The notes: generated by a model from the sequence alone, not told the origin. A stretch of 64,000 nt of DNA from Sequoia sempervirens (GCA_007258455.2 VDFB02193867.1:532819071-532883070); one strand, 5' to 3'; counted from the first letter of the stretch, positions 1 to 13,326 are shown. Made by a program: numbers and translations.

Positions 1-508
1 TGCCTCACATAATATAGGATTATAAAAAGAAAAATTGAATTTCATGAATTTTTAACAAAGTTAAGGTGGTTAGACATACGAGTTTTTATATTTTTTAAAA
101 GTTGAAACAAAAAATTCATAATTAATTATTTACTTGGGAAAAAATTACAGAAAAATATGCATCACATTGAGACATGAGTCCACTACTTATATCTAAAATA
201 TTTTAAAAATATATTATCATTTTATTGTGGTTAGGGTTGTCAGACAGACACCTACTTCTTATTTTTCCCTGAAATTTAAGTACTACTACATTGAAATTTC
301 AAATTCTCACCAAATAGATTTATTTTTGTTTTAAAAACCTAGTAGTTTAGAAACTACATTCAATTTTCTATAGATTCTATTCTTACATATTTTTGAAATA
401 ATATAGATAACTTATTCAAATTTTTATGTCAAGTTTCCTAACTCTGATTTTTTTGAATTTTTGGCCACTTAAGGGCCTACTTTTTCTATGATGATCCTGC
501 ACATACCC
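1..508. mobile_element. Right part of a TIR DNA element (second copy of the 62770-63559 element)
   Basis: This stretch aligns with 63051-63559 in the same orientation and over its whole length. Shared landmarks include a GTTAAGGTGGTTAGACATAC block, the A/T-rich middle, and the end CATGATGATCCTGCACATACCC. That terminus is the inverted form of the left terminus at 62770. The left end of this copy lies outside the window, so its own target duplication cannot be checked. No coding capacity is visible, so it is non-autonomous. The superfamily is unassigned. Confidence 0.75.
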
Positions 509-2219
509 CCCTTCCCATTCATGAAAAAAAAAATCTTGCAACTTACCTAATTCAAGGGAAAGATTCTAGAACTTACATATCAAAGTTCAATTTTACAAGT
601 CTTGAATTTTTGGCTCCAACATTTGCTCAGAGAAGGTAATCAACACACTCTTGTGTAACTAATTTGCATTTTGATTACATCCTTCTAGATACTTATTCCT
701 TGATCCAAATTGGTTCTCTTTACGCTTATACTAAAAAAATGATTTATTCTTTAAGGAGATTTTTTCTTTCTTCTTGACTTTTATTTTTTTCTTTGGGCTG
801 GTCTTTATCCTTCAATTTTTTGTATTCTGTGCATTGGGATTTTGTGTAACCTATTTTTGACCATCATTGGGTTTTTCTATGAACCTTTGTGAATCAAAGC
901 TCTTTCTTTATAGTGCTTTGTTGTTTCTAGAACTTCCCTTTTTCCCATCAAATCCTTGAATCTTATCCAAATGTTCAGATGCTTTCTTTACATGCTCCAT
1001 TATTTTAGAGGTTTCCCCTTTTGGCCCTTCACTCCTTGGGATTCAAAATTTTGTAGCTCCAAGAGATTTTTCTCAACCCTATTTTCTTGATTTGCATTAT
1101 CTTGCATATTAGGAACCTGGGTAAAACATCTGCTCTCTATTAAAATTTCTCATTTGGATTGAAGGGCCCTCTCTTATTAGTATCAATTCATGCCTTTCTT
1201 TTTTGATGGTTAGATACCCCATTTGAAAAATATCTCTGATAGTTTTTCCTTGCATGGTGAGATGACTTAAAATCAGCCTCAAATTCCTTATAATGCTTAT
1301 TTAAAAAATGTGGCTCATCCTTGCAAGAATGTGAAAAAATTCCTCTTTGATCATTCCTTTGCACATTGTAAATTGAATCCTCTTTGCAAATGTTTAAAAT
1401 TGGTTGCATGTCCCTAAGAAAATTCCTATGGGGGTGAAATGGTGCTTAGATCATGGGATTTGTGAATCTATGCTTGAAAAATTTTGATTGAGGCCATTTA
1501 TTATTATGAATATCATTCTGCATAGGCCCATTCAACCTAGACGACTACCTGCCATAGCCAGAAGGCCCACAGTAGTGTATGTTTGTGTTAGGATAGTTAC
1601 CATTGGGGAGCCATTTTTTTTCCCATTGTAGAGCCATTTTGTCTATTTCTAGTCTAAAGATTATTATAAAATTTATTTATTTAATTTAATATTATCTATT
1701 TACTAAATTATATCTCCTATCGTATCTCAAATTTTCATAGATATTTCCATTTTATCTCCACCATTAATGAAATATAAAATGGACCATATAAAAAAATGCT
1801 TTATTTGCACATTATCCCATAGAGTGCATTATAAACTATCAACATCATTATCAAGAAATATTATTATATATGTTATCTAGTTACCTTGAGTTATTATTAT
1901 ACTATCATACTATCATTGTGTTATATAGTTATGCTATTTTGAAGAGAAACCCATACATCCAGTATTTGAGCTACTATAAATGAAATAGTGAAGAAAATTA
2001 GAGTATTTACTATGATATAATTGTTTTATATATCAGTTTATTTATTTATTTGATTATTGTAGACTGTGAATTTATATTTTCATTATACTATATTATTTTT
2101 TATAATTTACCTTTTCTTCATCCACAATTATATACATTATAGTTAGGATCCCCATATTTAAAAAATAAATGTTGACTATAAATAATATTTCTTTATAAAT
2201 TACTAACATTTTAAGAGGA
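509..2219. other. AT-rich stretch with no gene seen
   Basis: Only short open frames occur, without recognisable motifs or repeats shared with the rest of the window. I see no LTR ends, no tRNA and no conserved protein signature. It is probably old, unrecognisable repeat DNA. Confidence 0.5.
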
Positions 2220-2220
2220 G

Positions 2221-3180
2221 TTGAATGATGTCTTTTGTGCGCCCTTTGCAAAATTTAACGTTTCCTCTATACTCTTTTGGTCTACCATTGTGCATCTTGG
2301 TGGGGGGCAATGGGTTTCCCCATCAAAAACAATATCCTCTATGTCTGAAAAATTTGTTGGTTGGAACTCTAATCCTATGGCTAGAAAATCTAGTAAGAAA
2401 GTCAAAGAAGCCCCATTGTCATTTAGTGTTTTCTCTAAAGATGCTAGAAAAGATCCAATGTCCCCCCTTTTGGGGCATGATTCCTATTTTGTGGAAGAGA
2501 ATCTGGTTCCAATTATGGATATACTAGTCAACAATGGTCCTTTTTCTAATAAGTACTCTAAGGATCAAAGAGCCTAAAATGTGTGTTGTGTAGTAGATGA
2601 CCTTGACGTTGAAGTATTAGATGAAATCATGAATGAGATAATTGCGAGACTCCAACTATCCCTTATAGGTAAGTTTTTGTCTTTCAAACCAAATATTGAT
2701 CGAAGTGAGAAAATAGATTCACTCAACATTGAAACTAAAAGTAGCTATGAGTGTTAGCTCTATGTCTAATGGTTTATTTATTTTTAGTTTTTGTGAATCA
2801 TGAAGATTTGAAAATGGCTCTTTCTAGAGGCCTATGGTCCTTTAATAAAAAATCAAGAACTATTAATCTTTGTGTAAGTAAAAGCCTAGTTTTGAACCCT
2901 CTACAGATCCTGGCTCAATTGGCTCACCTAGATTTAATTTCCTAGAGTGCCTTTGGAGTTCCAAAATAACTTTTTTTACCATGGCATTGCTAACTCTTTT
3001 GAGAATATTTTAGAAATTGACAAAGTGAATCTACAAAAATAATGGTTATTTTTTTCCAAAGTATGTGTGAATGTGATTGTTAATAAAGTCCTACCCTCAT
3101 TGATAACACTAAAATCAAGATTCAGGTTATGGAATCAAGCTATAAAATATGAAAATGTCATAAATTTTTGTTAGCTATGT
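2221..3180 (+). pseudogene. Decayed LINE-type ORF1 fragment with DUF4283-like region
   Basis: Three plus-strand frames join into a DUF4283-like pattern. First comes a lead-in ending L-I-G-K-F-L-x-F-K-P-N-I-D (about 2660-2705), then a SMSNGLF-like turn, then F-V-N-H-E-D-L-K-M-A-L-S-R-G-L-W-S-F-N (2790-2850). A degraded V-C-V-N-V-like strand lies near 3060-3110. DUF4283 is typical of ORF1 proteins of plant LINE-1-like elements, where it precedes a zinc knuckle that is not visible here. The frame at 2221-2577 (118 codons) would be the N-terminal part. There are several stops and at least two frameshifts. No reverse transcriptase follows, so it is 5' debris. The assignment rests on pattern recognition and a profile search could overturn it. 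Confidence 0.5.
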
Positions 3181-3348
3181 AAGAAATTGGAAAATTTTAG
3201 AAATCGACCAAGTTAAAATTGTTGAATTAATCACACCAATAGGGTGTCCAAATCATTTGAATTTTACAAATTATTGGTCCAATGCAAGTCTATTCACCAA
3301 CATTTTTTTTATGAGGCATATTTAAGAAAAAAATTTTCCATAACAAAC

Positions 3349-3685
3349 TATCCATTTCAAATGGATAGATTAATATTTTTTCCTGGAAACTTGGAAGTAT
3401 GTAATAATATACCTTCATATTTTCTAATACTATTAAAATAAAAAACTATGGGTTTCGAATGGACAAACTAATATTTTTTCCTGGAATCCTAGAAGCATGT
3501 AATTAAATACCTACATATTTACCAATACTATTAAAACAACATTGTATCAAGACCCATTTCACCAATTAAAATTTACAAAGAATTGCTTATGTAGACCCAT
3601 TTTTCCAATTAAAATTTATAAATAGTTTCTTATGAGGACCTATTTTTCCAATCACTTTAAAAATAATTACATTTGAGGAAACATT
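3349..3685. repeat. Two short tandem duplications (about 98 bp x2 and 43 bp x3)
   Basis: A segment containing TTAATATTTTTTCCTGGAA and ending CTAATACTATTAAAA at 3349-3437 is repeated at 3445-3538. Directly after it, a 43 bp unit beginning ACCCATTT and containing CCAATTAAAATTTA recurs at 3552, 3595 and 3638, with a degenerate fourth start near 3679. No coding potential is seen. Confidence 0.7.
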
Positions 3686-4180
3686 TCACCTTGAGAATTA
3701 CAATGTACCATTGTATAAGCACATAGGATTCACCAAATTTTTAATATACCATTTAAAAACCCTGTGGAATTCAAAAAATATGGATTGATATAAATACAAT
3801 CGAAACTATCACTTATTCTTACACATTTTTTTCAATTCATGATTTAGAAGTTAGCGAAAGATGAAAATGTAAACTTAAAGGTGAGTGATCATTTATTCAT
3901 AGTGTTATAAGATTTCTTTATCTCTTTTCCATTCTTACTTCAATCTTAAAGATGATAATAAGTAGGGAATGGGATCTATATTTTCTATTATTTTATAACA
4001 AGAAATTTTTATTAGCTTTTATTTGAAGTGAGAGATCAGTATGTTGAACAACAAGGGAAAGAATCCTTAGGGTGGTGAAGGGACTGGGATGCCATCAAAA
4101 TACCCAAAATGTAGAGGTACCATATAGTCCTTCTTTGGAATCAGAAATGCTTTTGATCCATCAGATCAAGATGGAGATAT

Positions 4181-7151
4181 TGTTGGATCTTAGTTATGTT
4201 CATGGTTTGTCCTTGATGACAAAATCACTTTCTTGTTTCTCATGGTTTGACAGTTTTAGATTTGGTCTATCAGGATCTTTATGCTTTATCATGATACATA
4301 TTTGATTTCTCTTGGCTATTACAGATGGTTACTTATTGTGATTCAGGTTCAGTGTTATGAATGTTATTCTTTTGTAAATGATTATGATTATTGGACTGAC
4401 AGTGTTGATAAGGCTTCGTATAGGTTATTCATATGGTGTTCATTGTGACAGGGAATGCATTAGCTTATGTCATAAATGATAATGTTATCTTTATAGGACT
4501 TAGGTTGACCATGGAACAGTTGGTTTCATTTTGACAAAGTGGCCCTTCTTTATTGCACGATAGGTATATTATTTCAATATCTCATTATAAGGTTGATCAT
4601 GGCATCATTCACAAGATTCATTTGATTATGCCTTCTATTGATCTTCATGGTTGTCTAATAATTCTTTGGTGTCAATGGTTATGATACATTAATTGATACA
4701 TGGCATATTGGGTTGGAATTATATTAATCCTCTCTTTGGCACTCAATTTTGATATTTCATTTGGTACCATTGGTATAGGAGGTTACTATACACTCTTCAG
4801 TTAGTTTTGTCATTTCAAATCTTCATGACTCCTTCACATTATCTTGGTGCCATTGGCTAGGACATAGTAATGGGTATATATGAAGTGGTCATTTGGTTCA
4901 TATGTTTCAGATTAGATTGATCAAATATTTAGCTTCTAAAAATGATCTTTGGTTATCATTGTGTTATTTTCATATGACTTTGTAAAAGTCACCTCTTTAG
5001 CTTGAAGGTAATATTTCTAGCAATATTATAATGATGTTTTAGGCATACTTTTCGCTAACTTTCCTTGGTAAATGAATTTGAATAAATTCATATTTGGTTT
5101 GGGCTAAATGTTTATTTGGCTTATTTAAAAGTCACTTTCAAATGACATGGCATCGACTATTTGGTAATTATTGTTCATTGTTATTATTGTGGTCGACATT
5201 CTTAAAAAGTCTTCAAGATAGCATAATGATTTGATGGAAATGTTGGTGTTGACACTTGGTAAATGGTCTTTGACAATGAACTCATTGTATTGTTTTGAAT
5301 TAAGGTTTAATTTTGTGGATTGAGAAGAGATATGATTATTTTTTCTCTTTGGACCTCAAATGTTATTATTTTTTTACTAAGGCATCGAAAGGTTTGAAGA
5401 AAAGTTAGGGAAAAATGTGTTTTATGGTGCTATCATTTTGGCTAAGTATGGAACCCTAGCCATGCCACAACCATGGTATTTTGTTTTTCTGTTGTAAATC
5501 ACTTATGGTGACTCTAGAGGCATTGTGAGTTAAATGTTAGTTTGGTCAAAAAATGTTGATCAAATACAAGCTCGATAGTGGTGAAGGTAAATCGTGGGAG
5601 TTACAAACTTGGACAACAATGGTTGTTGGAATCAAATCATTTTGGTATCTATTTGATTTCTTTAGGGCTTGAAGAGGTATTATTTATTTCTTTTTGGAAA
5701 AAGCTATATGGTAGTTATTTTTTTGTTTTGCTCAAATGATGGAAAAGGTTTGGTGGGTTTTGATAGGATATCATGCATTTCATTTCTATGTGTTCTTGCA
5801 ATATGGGTTTGGTAGTTTTGGTTGATGGGTAGTCATGCATTTTGTGAAATCTGTCATTATCTTTGTAGATTTAAAATAAAATTATTTCATATGGTACATA
5901 AATTAATGGCAATCTACATATGGTGTTTTTGAAAGAGGAAAATTATATTACTTGTGCATACTTCACTCATTCAGATCTAGGTTATATAATATCTCATAGT
6001 TTGAAAAGGAAGCATTACTTGAAATATTCTTCTTTTCTTTTCCAAATGTCCTTTTGTACAGGCGTTACATAATACCTTCTCCATATATTATTCATCATTC
6101 TACTGGCTCATTTTCTAAATACAAAATGGGGGTTTCAGATTCCTTTGACAATGAATTCTATGAAGAATTGGCAGTCCTATATTTGAAAATATATATAAAC
6201 ACAATGATTGATCACTATGATGTGAGGAAATTATGTGATAGTGTAACTTGTTGTATCAAACAGAAAAAGTGTAAAAGCTTTGTAATACAAAATAAAATAT
6301 TATACAAAGCAAAGAAGTCTCCTTAATTTATGTAATATTTTAGGGATTCATTGTTTTGAATCTTTAGGGTATTAGATAAATTAAGGGTGTGGGGTTTGAT
6401 GAGCTTATTTGGAAACAAAGATATTTTTTGATATGATTATTGTTGTAAAATTCTTTAAGGGGTTAGTGCTCCTTGAGTTGGTGCTCAAAAATTATCCTGT
6501 AAGGCATTGTAAGTTGTTGCTTTTGAAGTTAAGCTAGTGAGGCTATTTAGGAGTGGTTTTTCTACCCTAGGAGGGTTTTACACTCAAAAAATTATTTGTC
6601 TCATGGTCTCTTTTTTTTTATGTCATAATGCTTCTTGATCATGATAATTTTATGAGTAATTTTTCTTATTAGTTTGAGCATTATTGAATGTTAGTTTCCT
6701 CATCTCTGAAAATGGTCATATCAAAATGTCTTGCACAAGTGTTGTATCATTGTTGAAAGTTCTAATTCAATAGAAAGAATAAAAGTATTCATTTAATTCA
6801 TTTCTCAAGAATTGTTACAATGTGCTAAAGGTTCTTGTTGTCTCATTACCTATCTTGTGTCATTTTATTGCACTTGTACTGTCATCATGCTTTGATTGTT
6901 AAACATTGTCAGTCACAATTATTTTGGAAAATGCAAGATATCTCACTCAAACCATATTGGCATAAGTTGCATAATGGACTAAGTTGATGTTGTAATATAT
7001 TTATTTACCCCTTTTCATAAATGCTTTCAAAGTGATTAATCTACTCTGTTGTCAAAAGAAAGGATATCAAAAATAAAAGTCTTGGTCCAAATAAAAAAAG
7101 GTTTAGACACTAATTCACCCCCCCTCTTAGTTTCTGTCCATAACTCCAACA
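4181..7151 (+). repeat. LTR copy 1 of the copia-type TR-GAG element (2,971 bp)
   Basis: It begins TGTTGGATCTTAG and ends ACTCCAACA, giving the short terminal inverted repeat TGTTGG/CCAACA. It is collinear with 9956-13002. The end is fixed by the adjoining initiator-Met primer binding site and the start by comparison with copy 2, which follows a polypurine tract. Divergence from copy 2 is visible every ten bases or so, with indels, so the element is old. At about 3 kb the LTR is longer than the 2.8 kb internal region. Near the 3' end a C-rich tract at 7109-7125 resembles the CCCCCCTCTTAG tract common before gag in plant copia elements. Confidence 0.9.
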
Positions 7152-7153
7152 AT

Positions 7154-7169
7154 TGGTATCAGATCATAG
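7154..7169 (+). promoter_or_regulatory. Primer binding site for initiator tRNA-Met
   Basis: TGGTATCAGATCATAG lies two bases after the LTR end. It matches the classical TGGTATCAGAGC site complementary to the 3' end of plant tRNA-iMet, apart from G-to-T decay. It fixes the element orientation as plus. The same site follows LTR copy 2 at 13005. Confidence 0.9.
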
Positions 7170-7547
7170 CGTCCTTTGATAGGTCTAAAAAACCTTGGAT
7201 TGATTCTAGTTTTGGATTTTATCAATGTTGTCACAAGTCTATGAAAGTACTTCTATTTGAATGATTTATACTGTGTTTTTATGAAGACATATTTGGTCTC
7301 AATAGATATTGGTGTATAGAGCCATACCCATACATAAGTCTAACCAATTAGGGTTTCCTATTCATGGAGTAGTTTTCATGGGTTAGTGGAAGAGAAACAA
7401 AGGTCAAAAGAAATCCCCTAGTGTCAAGCAAATTTTTGATAAACCAACTTTCATCAAATCCCTGTGAGTTGAAACTAAAAATGATCGTATAGTTTGTGAA
7501 GAAGATCACTTAGTGATTTTGAACAAGAATTTGGTGAAAAATAATAT

Positions 7548-8760
7548 GAAGATGATGAGTATGAGGTTGATCTAGAAGGAGAACTGCTTGCTACCTTACA
7601 TGAACTTAAAAGGATTAAACAAGAAAATAAGGAACTTAAGGTACAACTTCAAAAGAGTATTGATACTAATCACGCATTAAACCAAAACTATGATAAGTCT
7701 AAAGAGATTATTGAATTTTTGAAAGGTCAAATGGTTGATAGAAAAAGGATGAAAGAGGAACTAGAAGCCAAGTTAAAAGACAAAGATGAAGTGTGCAATA
7801 AACTACAATATGAGATTGCTTCTTTAAAGAAATGTTCAGATAATGATTCCTTGTTAAAATAACTACCACTTAGAGATGATATGATTATAAGTCAGAAAAT
7901 TGAAATTGACGAATGTAAGAGGATAGTAGATGTTGTAAGGTTTGATTTGGAGATTAAAAATATTGATTGTCTAAAAATTGAAGAAGTAGTAGTTGCTTTA
8001 ATAAAAGAGCTTGAAAGTGTCACAATTCAATATGGTAAAATTCAAAAATTTGATCATAGTACTAATATATTGAATGAGATATTGGGCAGGAAAAAGCATT
8101 CTAAAGATCCTACAAGAGTGGGATATGAGTTTGGACAAAGCTCTGTAGACAAATCTAAACATGAAATAGTGTTTACTACTTCAAATGGAAAGAATTTTAT
8201 AGCCAAGAAAACACCAAGAATGAAGGTTGATCTTGGTTATAGTACTGTCACACCAAAGGATAACATTGATGCTAGAAGACAATCTAAAGGTATTCATAGA
8301 GAAAGGAGAAATGTCTTCAGATATTCACATCTTTGGCATGACCATTCATTTAGGTATAATAATTCTTTCCAAGAATATTGTTATGTTTGTAATGACTATG
8401 GTCATAAGATAATTTTTTGCATAAGATGGTCAAATAAGAATCATTGTAATGTCTCTAGAAATGAGAATATTGTGTGTTACAACTATAACAATTTTCGTCA
8501 CTTAAGAAGAGACTATTGAATAAATACAAGTGATAATGATGTAGGGAAAAATGTTGGAAATGTTTGTAGGAAGTCTTTTATTCGTTAGAACATTCATAAA
8601 TTCATTTGTTTTAGATGTAATAACATTAGGCATAAAGTACAACAATACAAATTTAATAGAAAGAAAAGTACATCAAGAAAACAAGTGAAAAAGTATACAT
8701 TGGAGTGGAGAAGAAAGAGCGAAGAAGATGAAAAGAAGAGAAATATTATGAATGAGGTAT
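7548..8760 (+). pseudogene. gag: Ty1/copia gag C-terminal region, copy 1 (coiled coil plus zinc knuckles)
   Basis: One reading frame runs from about 7548 to 8519 with a single internal stop near 7860. The first 100 codons are acidic, then E/K/L-rich with heptad spacing (L-H-E-L-K-R-I-K-Q-E-N-K-E-L-K), a clear coiled coil. Next comes K-F-D-H-S-T-N-I-L-N-E-I-L-G-R-K, which corresponds to the L-(D/N)-E-I-L segment before the knuckles in plant copia polyproteins. An intact CCHC knuckle follows (C-Y-V-C-N-D-Y-G-H-K-I-I-F-C, near 8380-8421). The second and third knuckles have lost cysteines. The N-terminal capsid (UBN2) part is not visible. No protease, integrase or RT follows before the next LTR at 9956, so the element is gag-only. 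A roughly 115 bp segment present in copy 2 near 26990-27105 is deleted here. Confidence 0.8.
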
Positions 8761-9943
8761 GATTGCATGCATTTGTTATTGGTGGTATAAGAAGTAAAAA
8801 AAATGGTTTGTAAATTTCAATATTTCATTATGCTTATTTTGATTGAATTAAGTATGAAGGGCTGCATATGATTTTGGTTTTCGAGTTTGAAAGTACATTG
8901 ATAGTTCTTTAGTGTGATTACACTCAATCCATGGGACAAGATGATAGTTGTATTTTCCTTTGATGGCTTATTTGAATAATCAAATAGATTGATTGATTTT
9001 TGTTGAAATGAAAGAGATATGAGCTGTGTGGAGAAGTACGTGTGAAAAGGAAGATGTATTTTGATGAGAAGTTGAGTATGTATGATGAGATATGATTTTT
9101 TTTTTTTTATGTGGGACAATGTTGATAGTTTGCTAAGTCAATGAAGAAGATTGCAAAAATATTGTATGAATGAAGAAAAACATTGTATTTATGTTGGAAT
9201 GTTGATTCGGATTCCTCAGACACATGAACTTTGGTAAATGAAGTTTTTTAAGGCACTGCAGAAAATTTGGGTGAGTATATTTTAAACTTTGTTGTTATTA
9301 ATGGTGTATTGGTTGGACGCTATGCTTAGGTTGTGATAGCCAAGGAAATCTGAGCAATGATCTCTCATATATTGCTCTTCATTTGGTTTTGAAATTGGCA
9401 TGAGTGAAAGCCTCACATAGCAAATATATGTGATATTGGGTCCCTTAAAAGGGTTGTTTTTCTATAAGGCATCACCACATTTTATAGACTCGAGCTTCTT
9501 CTCTTTGACAGTAACATGAGAATATTTACATTATGCCCAAGTTGTGAAGGATTAGAGTTCTAAATTTATTATGTGAAGAAATCAACCATCGTGGTAAATT
9601 TGAACATTGTAGTTACTTCTTTTATTGAATACTATCATTGCTATTTTTGAATGTACTGGTGCAGACTTGGGTGTGTGAAAATATGAATGCAAATGCAATT
9701 TCATAAAAGGTCACTAGTTTTGAGTGAACCGTGACACAAAAATGATGGTAGTGCACTATGTTGCATTTGGAGTTAATTTTTATTAATATGCAAACCTAAT
9801 GGAAGGATTTTAAGGAGATGTTGGTTCTCATGGTATTTGGTTGGCTTCTTAGTTTTGTTTCATGGCATTGCACATTCTTCTCTTTTATCCTTTGTCATTG
9901 AGTAAAAAAGGGGGAGATTTGTTTATGTTTTTCCATCAAGGAC
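8761..9943 (+). other. Non-coding 3' internal region of the TR-GAG element
   Basis: It is collinear with 27115-27912 of the second internal copy up to about 9540. There is no pol remnant. Two A-G5-A runs occur (9909-9915 and 9946-9953), and the second abuts the LTR. Confidence 0.7.
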
Positions 9944-9953
9944 AAAGGGGGAG
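9944..9953 (+). promoter_or_regulatory. Polypurine tract before LTR copy 2
   Basis: AAAGGGGGAG lies two bases before the TGTTGG start of LTR copy 2. This is the usual position of the plus-strand primer of copia elements and confirms plus orientation. Confidence 0.85.
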
Positions 9954-9955
9954 TT

Positions 9956-12900
9956 TGTTGGATCTTAGTTGTGTTCATGGTTTTTCCTTGATGACAAAAT
10001 CACTTTCTTAGTTCTCATGGTCTGACAGTTTTAGATTTAGTCTATTAGGATCTTTATGATTTTTCATGATACATATGTGATTACTCCTGGTTATTACATA
10101 TGGTTACTTATTGTGATTCAAGTTCAGTGTTATGAATTTTATTCTTTTCAAAATGATTATGATTATTGGACTGGCAGTGTTGATAAGGATTGGTACATGT
10201 TATTCAGATGGTGTTCATTGTGATAGGGCATGATAGCTTATGTGATAAATGATAATGTTATCTTGATAGGACATAGGTTGATCATGGAATAGTTGGTTTC
10301 ATTTTGACAAGGTGTCCCTTCTTTACTACATGGTAGGTATATTGTTTCAATTGCTCAATATTAGGTTGATCATGGCATCATTTACAAGATTCATTTGATT
10401 ATGTCTTCTATTGATCTTCATGGATATCTAATAATTCTTTGGTGTCAATGGTTATGATACATTAATTGATAAATGGCATATTGGGTTGGAATTATATTAA
10501 TGCTCTCTTTGGTACTCAAGTTTGATATTTAATTTGGCACCATTGGTATATGAGGTTATTATACACTCTCTGGTTGGTTTTGTCATTTCAAATCTTCATG
10601 ACTCCTTCACATTATCTTGGTGTCACTCGCTAGGACACAATGATGGGTATAAATGAAGTCTTCATTGAGTTCATATTTTTTAGATTAGCTTGATCTCATA
10701 ATCATCTTCTAAAAGTGATCTTTGGTTATCCTTGTGTTATTTGTATATGACTTTGTAAACGTCACCTCTTTAGCTTGAAGGTAATATTTATGGCAATATT
10801 ATAATGTTGTTTTAGGCATTATATTGGCTAACTTTCCTTGGTAAATGACTTTGAATAAAGTCATATTTGGTTTGGGCTAAATGTTTATTTGGATTATTTA
10901 AAAGTCACTTTGAAATGACATGGCATCAACTATTTGGTAATTATTGTTCATTGTTATTATTGTGGTCGACATTCTTGAAAAGTATTTAAGATAGAAAAAT
11001 CACTTCATTGAAATGTTGGTGTCATCACTTGTAAATGGTATTTGACAGTGAACTCATTGCATTGTTTTGAATTAAGGTTTGATTCTATGAATTTAGAAGA
11101 GGTATAATTATGTTTTCTCTTCAGACTTCAAATGTTATTATGTTTTGACTAAGGCATCGAAAGGTTTGAAGAAAAGTTAGCGCAAAATGTGTTTTATGGA
11201 GCTAACATTTTGCCTGAGTATGGAACCCTAGGCAAGCCACCGCCATGGTATTTTTTTTCTACTATAAATCTCTCATGGTCAACTCGAGATGGATTGTGAA
11301 TTGAATGTTAGTTTGGTCAAAAAAAATTCAGCAAATACAAGATTGACAGTGGTGAAGGTAAATTGTGGGAGTTACAAATATGGACAACAATGGTTGTTGG
11401 CATTGAATCATTCTGGTATCTATTTGATTTCTTTGCAACTTGAACAAGTATTATTTCTTTCTTTCTAGAAAATAGCTATATGGAAATTATTGTTTCATTC
11501 TTCTCAAATGATGGAAAAGGTTTGGTGGGTTCTGGTAGGATATCATGCATTTCATTTCTATTTCTTCTTGCAATATGGGTTTATGAGTTTTGGTTGATGG
11601 GTAATCATGCATTTTGTGAAATCTATCATTATCTTTGTGGATTTAAAATGAACTTATTTCATACATTACAAAAATTGATGGTAATCTGCATATGGTGGTT
11701 TTGAAAGAGGAAATTATATTACTTGTGCATACTTCACTCATTCAAATCTGGATTATAAAATATCTCACAGTTTGAAAAGGAAGCATTACTTGAAATATTC
11801 TTGTCTTCTTTTTGAAACACCCTTCTATATAGGTGTTACATAAGACCTTCTCCATATGTTGTTCATCATTCTACTGGTTCATTTTCTAAATACAGAATCA
11901 GAGTTTCAGATTCCTTTCACAATGAATTCTATGAAGACTTCTTAATTGGTAGTCCTATATTTGAATATATATATATATAAACATAGTGATTGTTCACTAT
12001 GAGGTTGATGTGAGCCGATTATGTGATAGTGTTACTTGTTGTATCAAATAGAAAAAGTGTAAAATATATGTAGTACAAAATAAAAATATAATGTAGAGCA
12101 AAGAAGTCTCCTTAATTTATTTAATATTTTATGGATTCATTGTTTTGAATCCTTAGGGTATTAGATAGGTTAAGGGTGAGGCGTTCCATGAGCTTATTTG
12201 GAAATAGAGAGATCCTCTAATATTATTATTGTTTTGAAATTCTTTAAGGGGTTGGTTCTCCTTGAGATTGGTGTCCCTAAATGAGGGGTTGGTGTTCCTT
12301 GAGTTGGTGCTAAAAAAATTTATTGTAAGGCATTGTAAGCTGTGGTTTTTGAAGTTAAGCCAGTGAGGCTATTTAGGAGTGGTTTTTCTACCCCAAGATG
12401 GTTTTCCAATCCACAAATTCTTTGTCTCATGGTCTCTTTGTTTTTATTTCATAATGCTTCTTGATCGTGATAATTTTGTGAGTATTTTTTCTTATTATTT
12501 TGAGAATTATTGAATGTTAATTTCCTCATCTATGAAAATAGTCATATCAAAATGCCTTGCACAAGTGTTCTATGATTGTTGAAAGTTCTGATTTAATAGA
12601 AAGTATAAAAGTATTCAATTAATTCATTGCTCAAGAATTCTTACAATGTGATAAAGATTCTTGTTGTCTCATTACCTATCTTGTGTCATTCTATTGCACT
12701 TTTATTGTAGTATCTTATGAGTTGCACCTATACTATCATCATGCTTTGATTGTTAAAAATTGTCTGTCAATTGTTTTAGAAAATGCAAGATATCTCACTC
12801 AAATAATATTGGCATAATTTGTCTAACTGATTGAGTTGATGTTGTCATATATTTATTTACCTCTTTTCATAAATGCTTTCAAAGTGATTAATCAACTATG

Positions 12901-13002
12901 TTTTCAATAGAAAGGATATCAGAATTAAAAGTCTTGGTCAAAATCAAAAAAGGTTTAGACACTGATTCAACCCCCTCTTAGTGTCTGTCCATAACTCCAA
13001 CA
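9956..13002 (+). repeat. LTR copy 2 of the copia-type TR-GAG element (3,047 bp)
   Basis: It starts TGTTGGATCTTAG after the polypurine tract and ends ATAACTCCAACA. It is followed not by host DNA and a target duplication but by another initiator-Met primer site and leader that match 7152 onward. The array is therefore LTR-internal-LTR-internal. Confidence 0.9.
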
Positions 13003-13326
13003 ATTGGTATCAAAGCATAGGGTCCTCTAATAGGTCTAATAAACATTGGATTCATTCTAGTTTTGGAGTTTATCAATGTTGTCAACAGTCTATGAAAGTA
13101 CTTCTATTTCAATGATTCAAACTGTGTTTTTATGAAGACATATCTAGTCTCGATTGATATTCGTGTATAGAGCCATACCCATACATAGGTCTAACCACTT
13201 AGGGTTTCTTGGTCATGGAGTATTTGTCATGGGTAAGTGAAAGAGAAACAAAGGTCAAAATAAAGCCCCTAGTGTCAAGAAAAAATTTGATAAACCAACT
13301 TTCATCAAATCCCTGCTAGTTGATAC
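13003..13326 (+). mobile_element. Start of second TR-GAG internal region, interrupted by element A
   Basis: The primer binding site TGGTATCAAAGCATAG at 13005 and the following leader match 7152-7460. The match breaks at 13327 where element A begins and resumes at 25705 after it. The five bases GATAC at 13322-13326 are repeated at 25705-25709. Confidence 0.85.

Noticed and set aside
1188..1409. 73-codon minus-strand ORF as a gene
   Set aside because: No homology, no promoter signal, and open-frame length is as expected by chance.
6054..6326. 90-codon ORF inside LTR copy 1
   Set aside because: Not preserved in LTR copy 2 (frameshifts near 11850-12000) and no motif.
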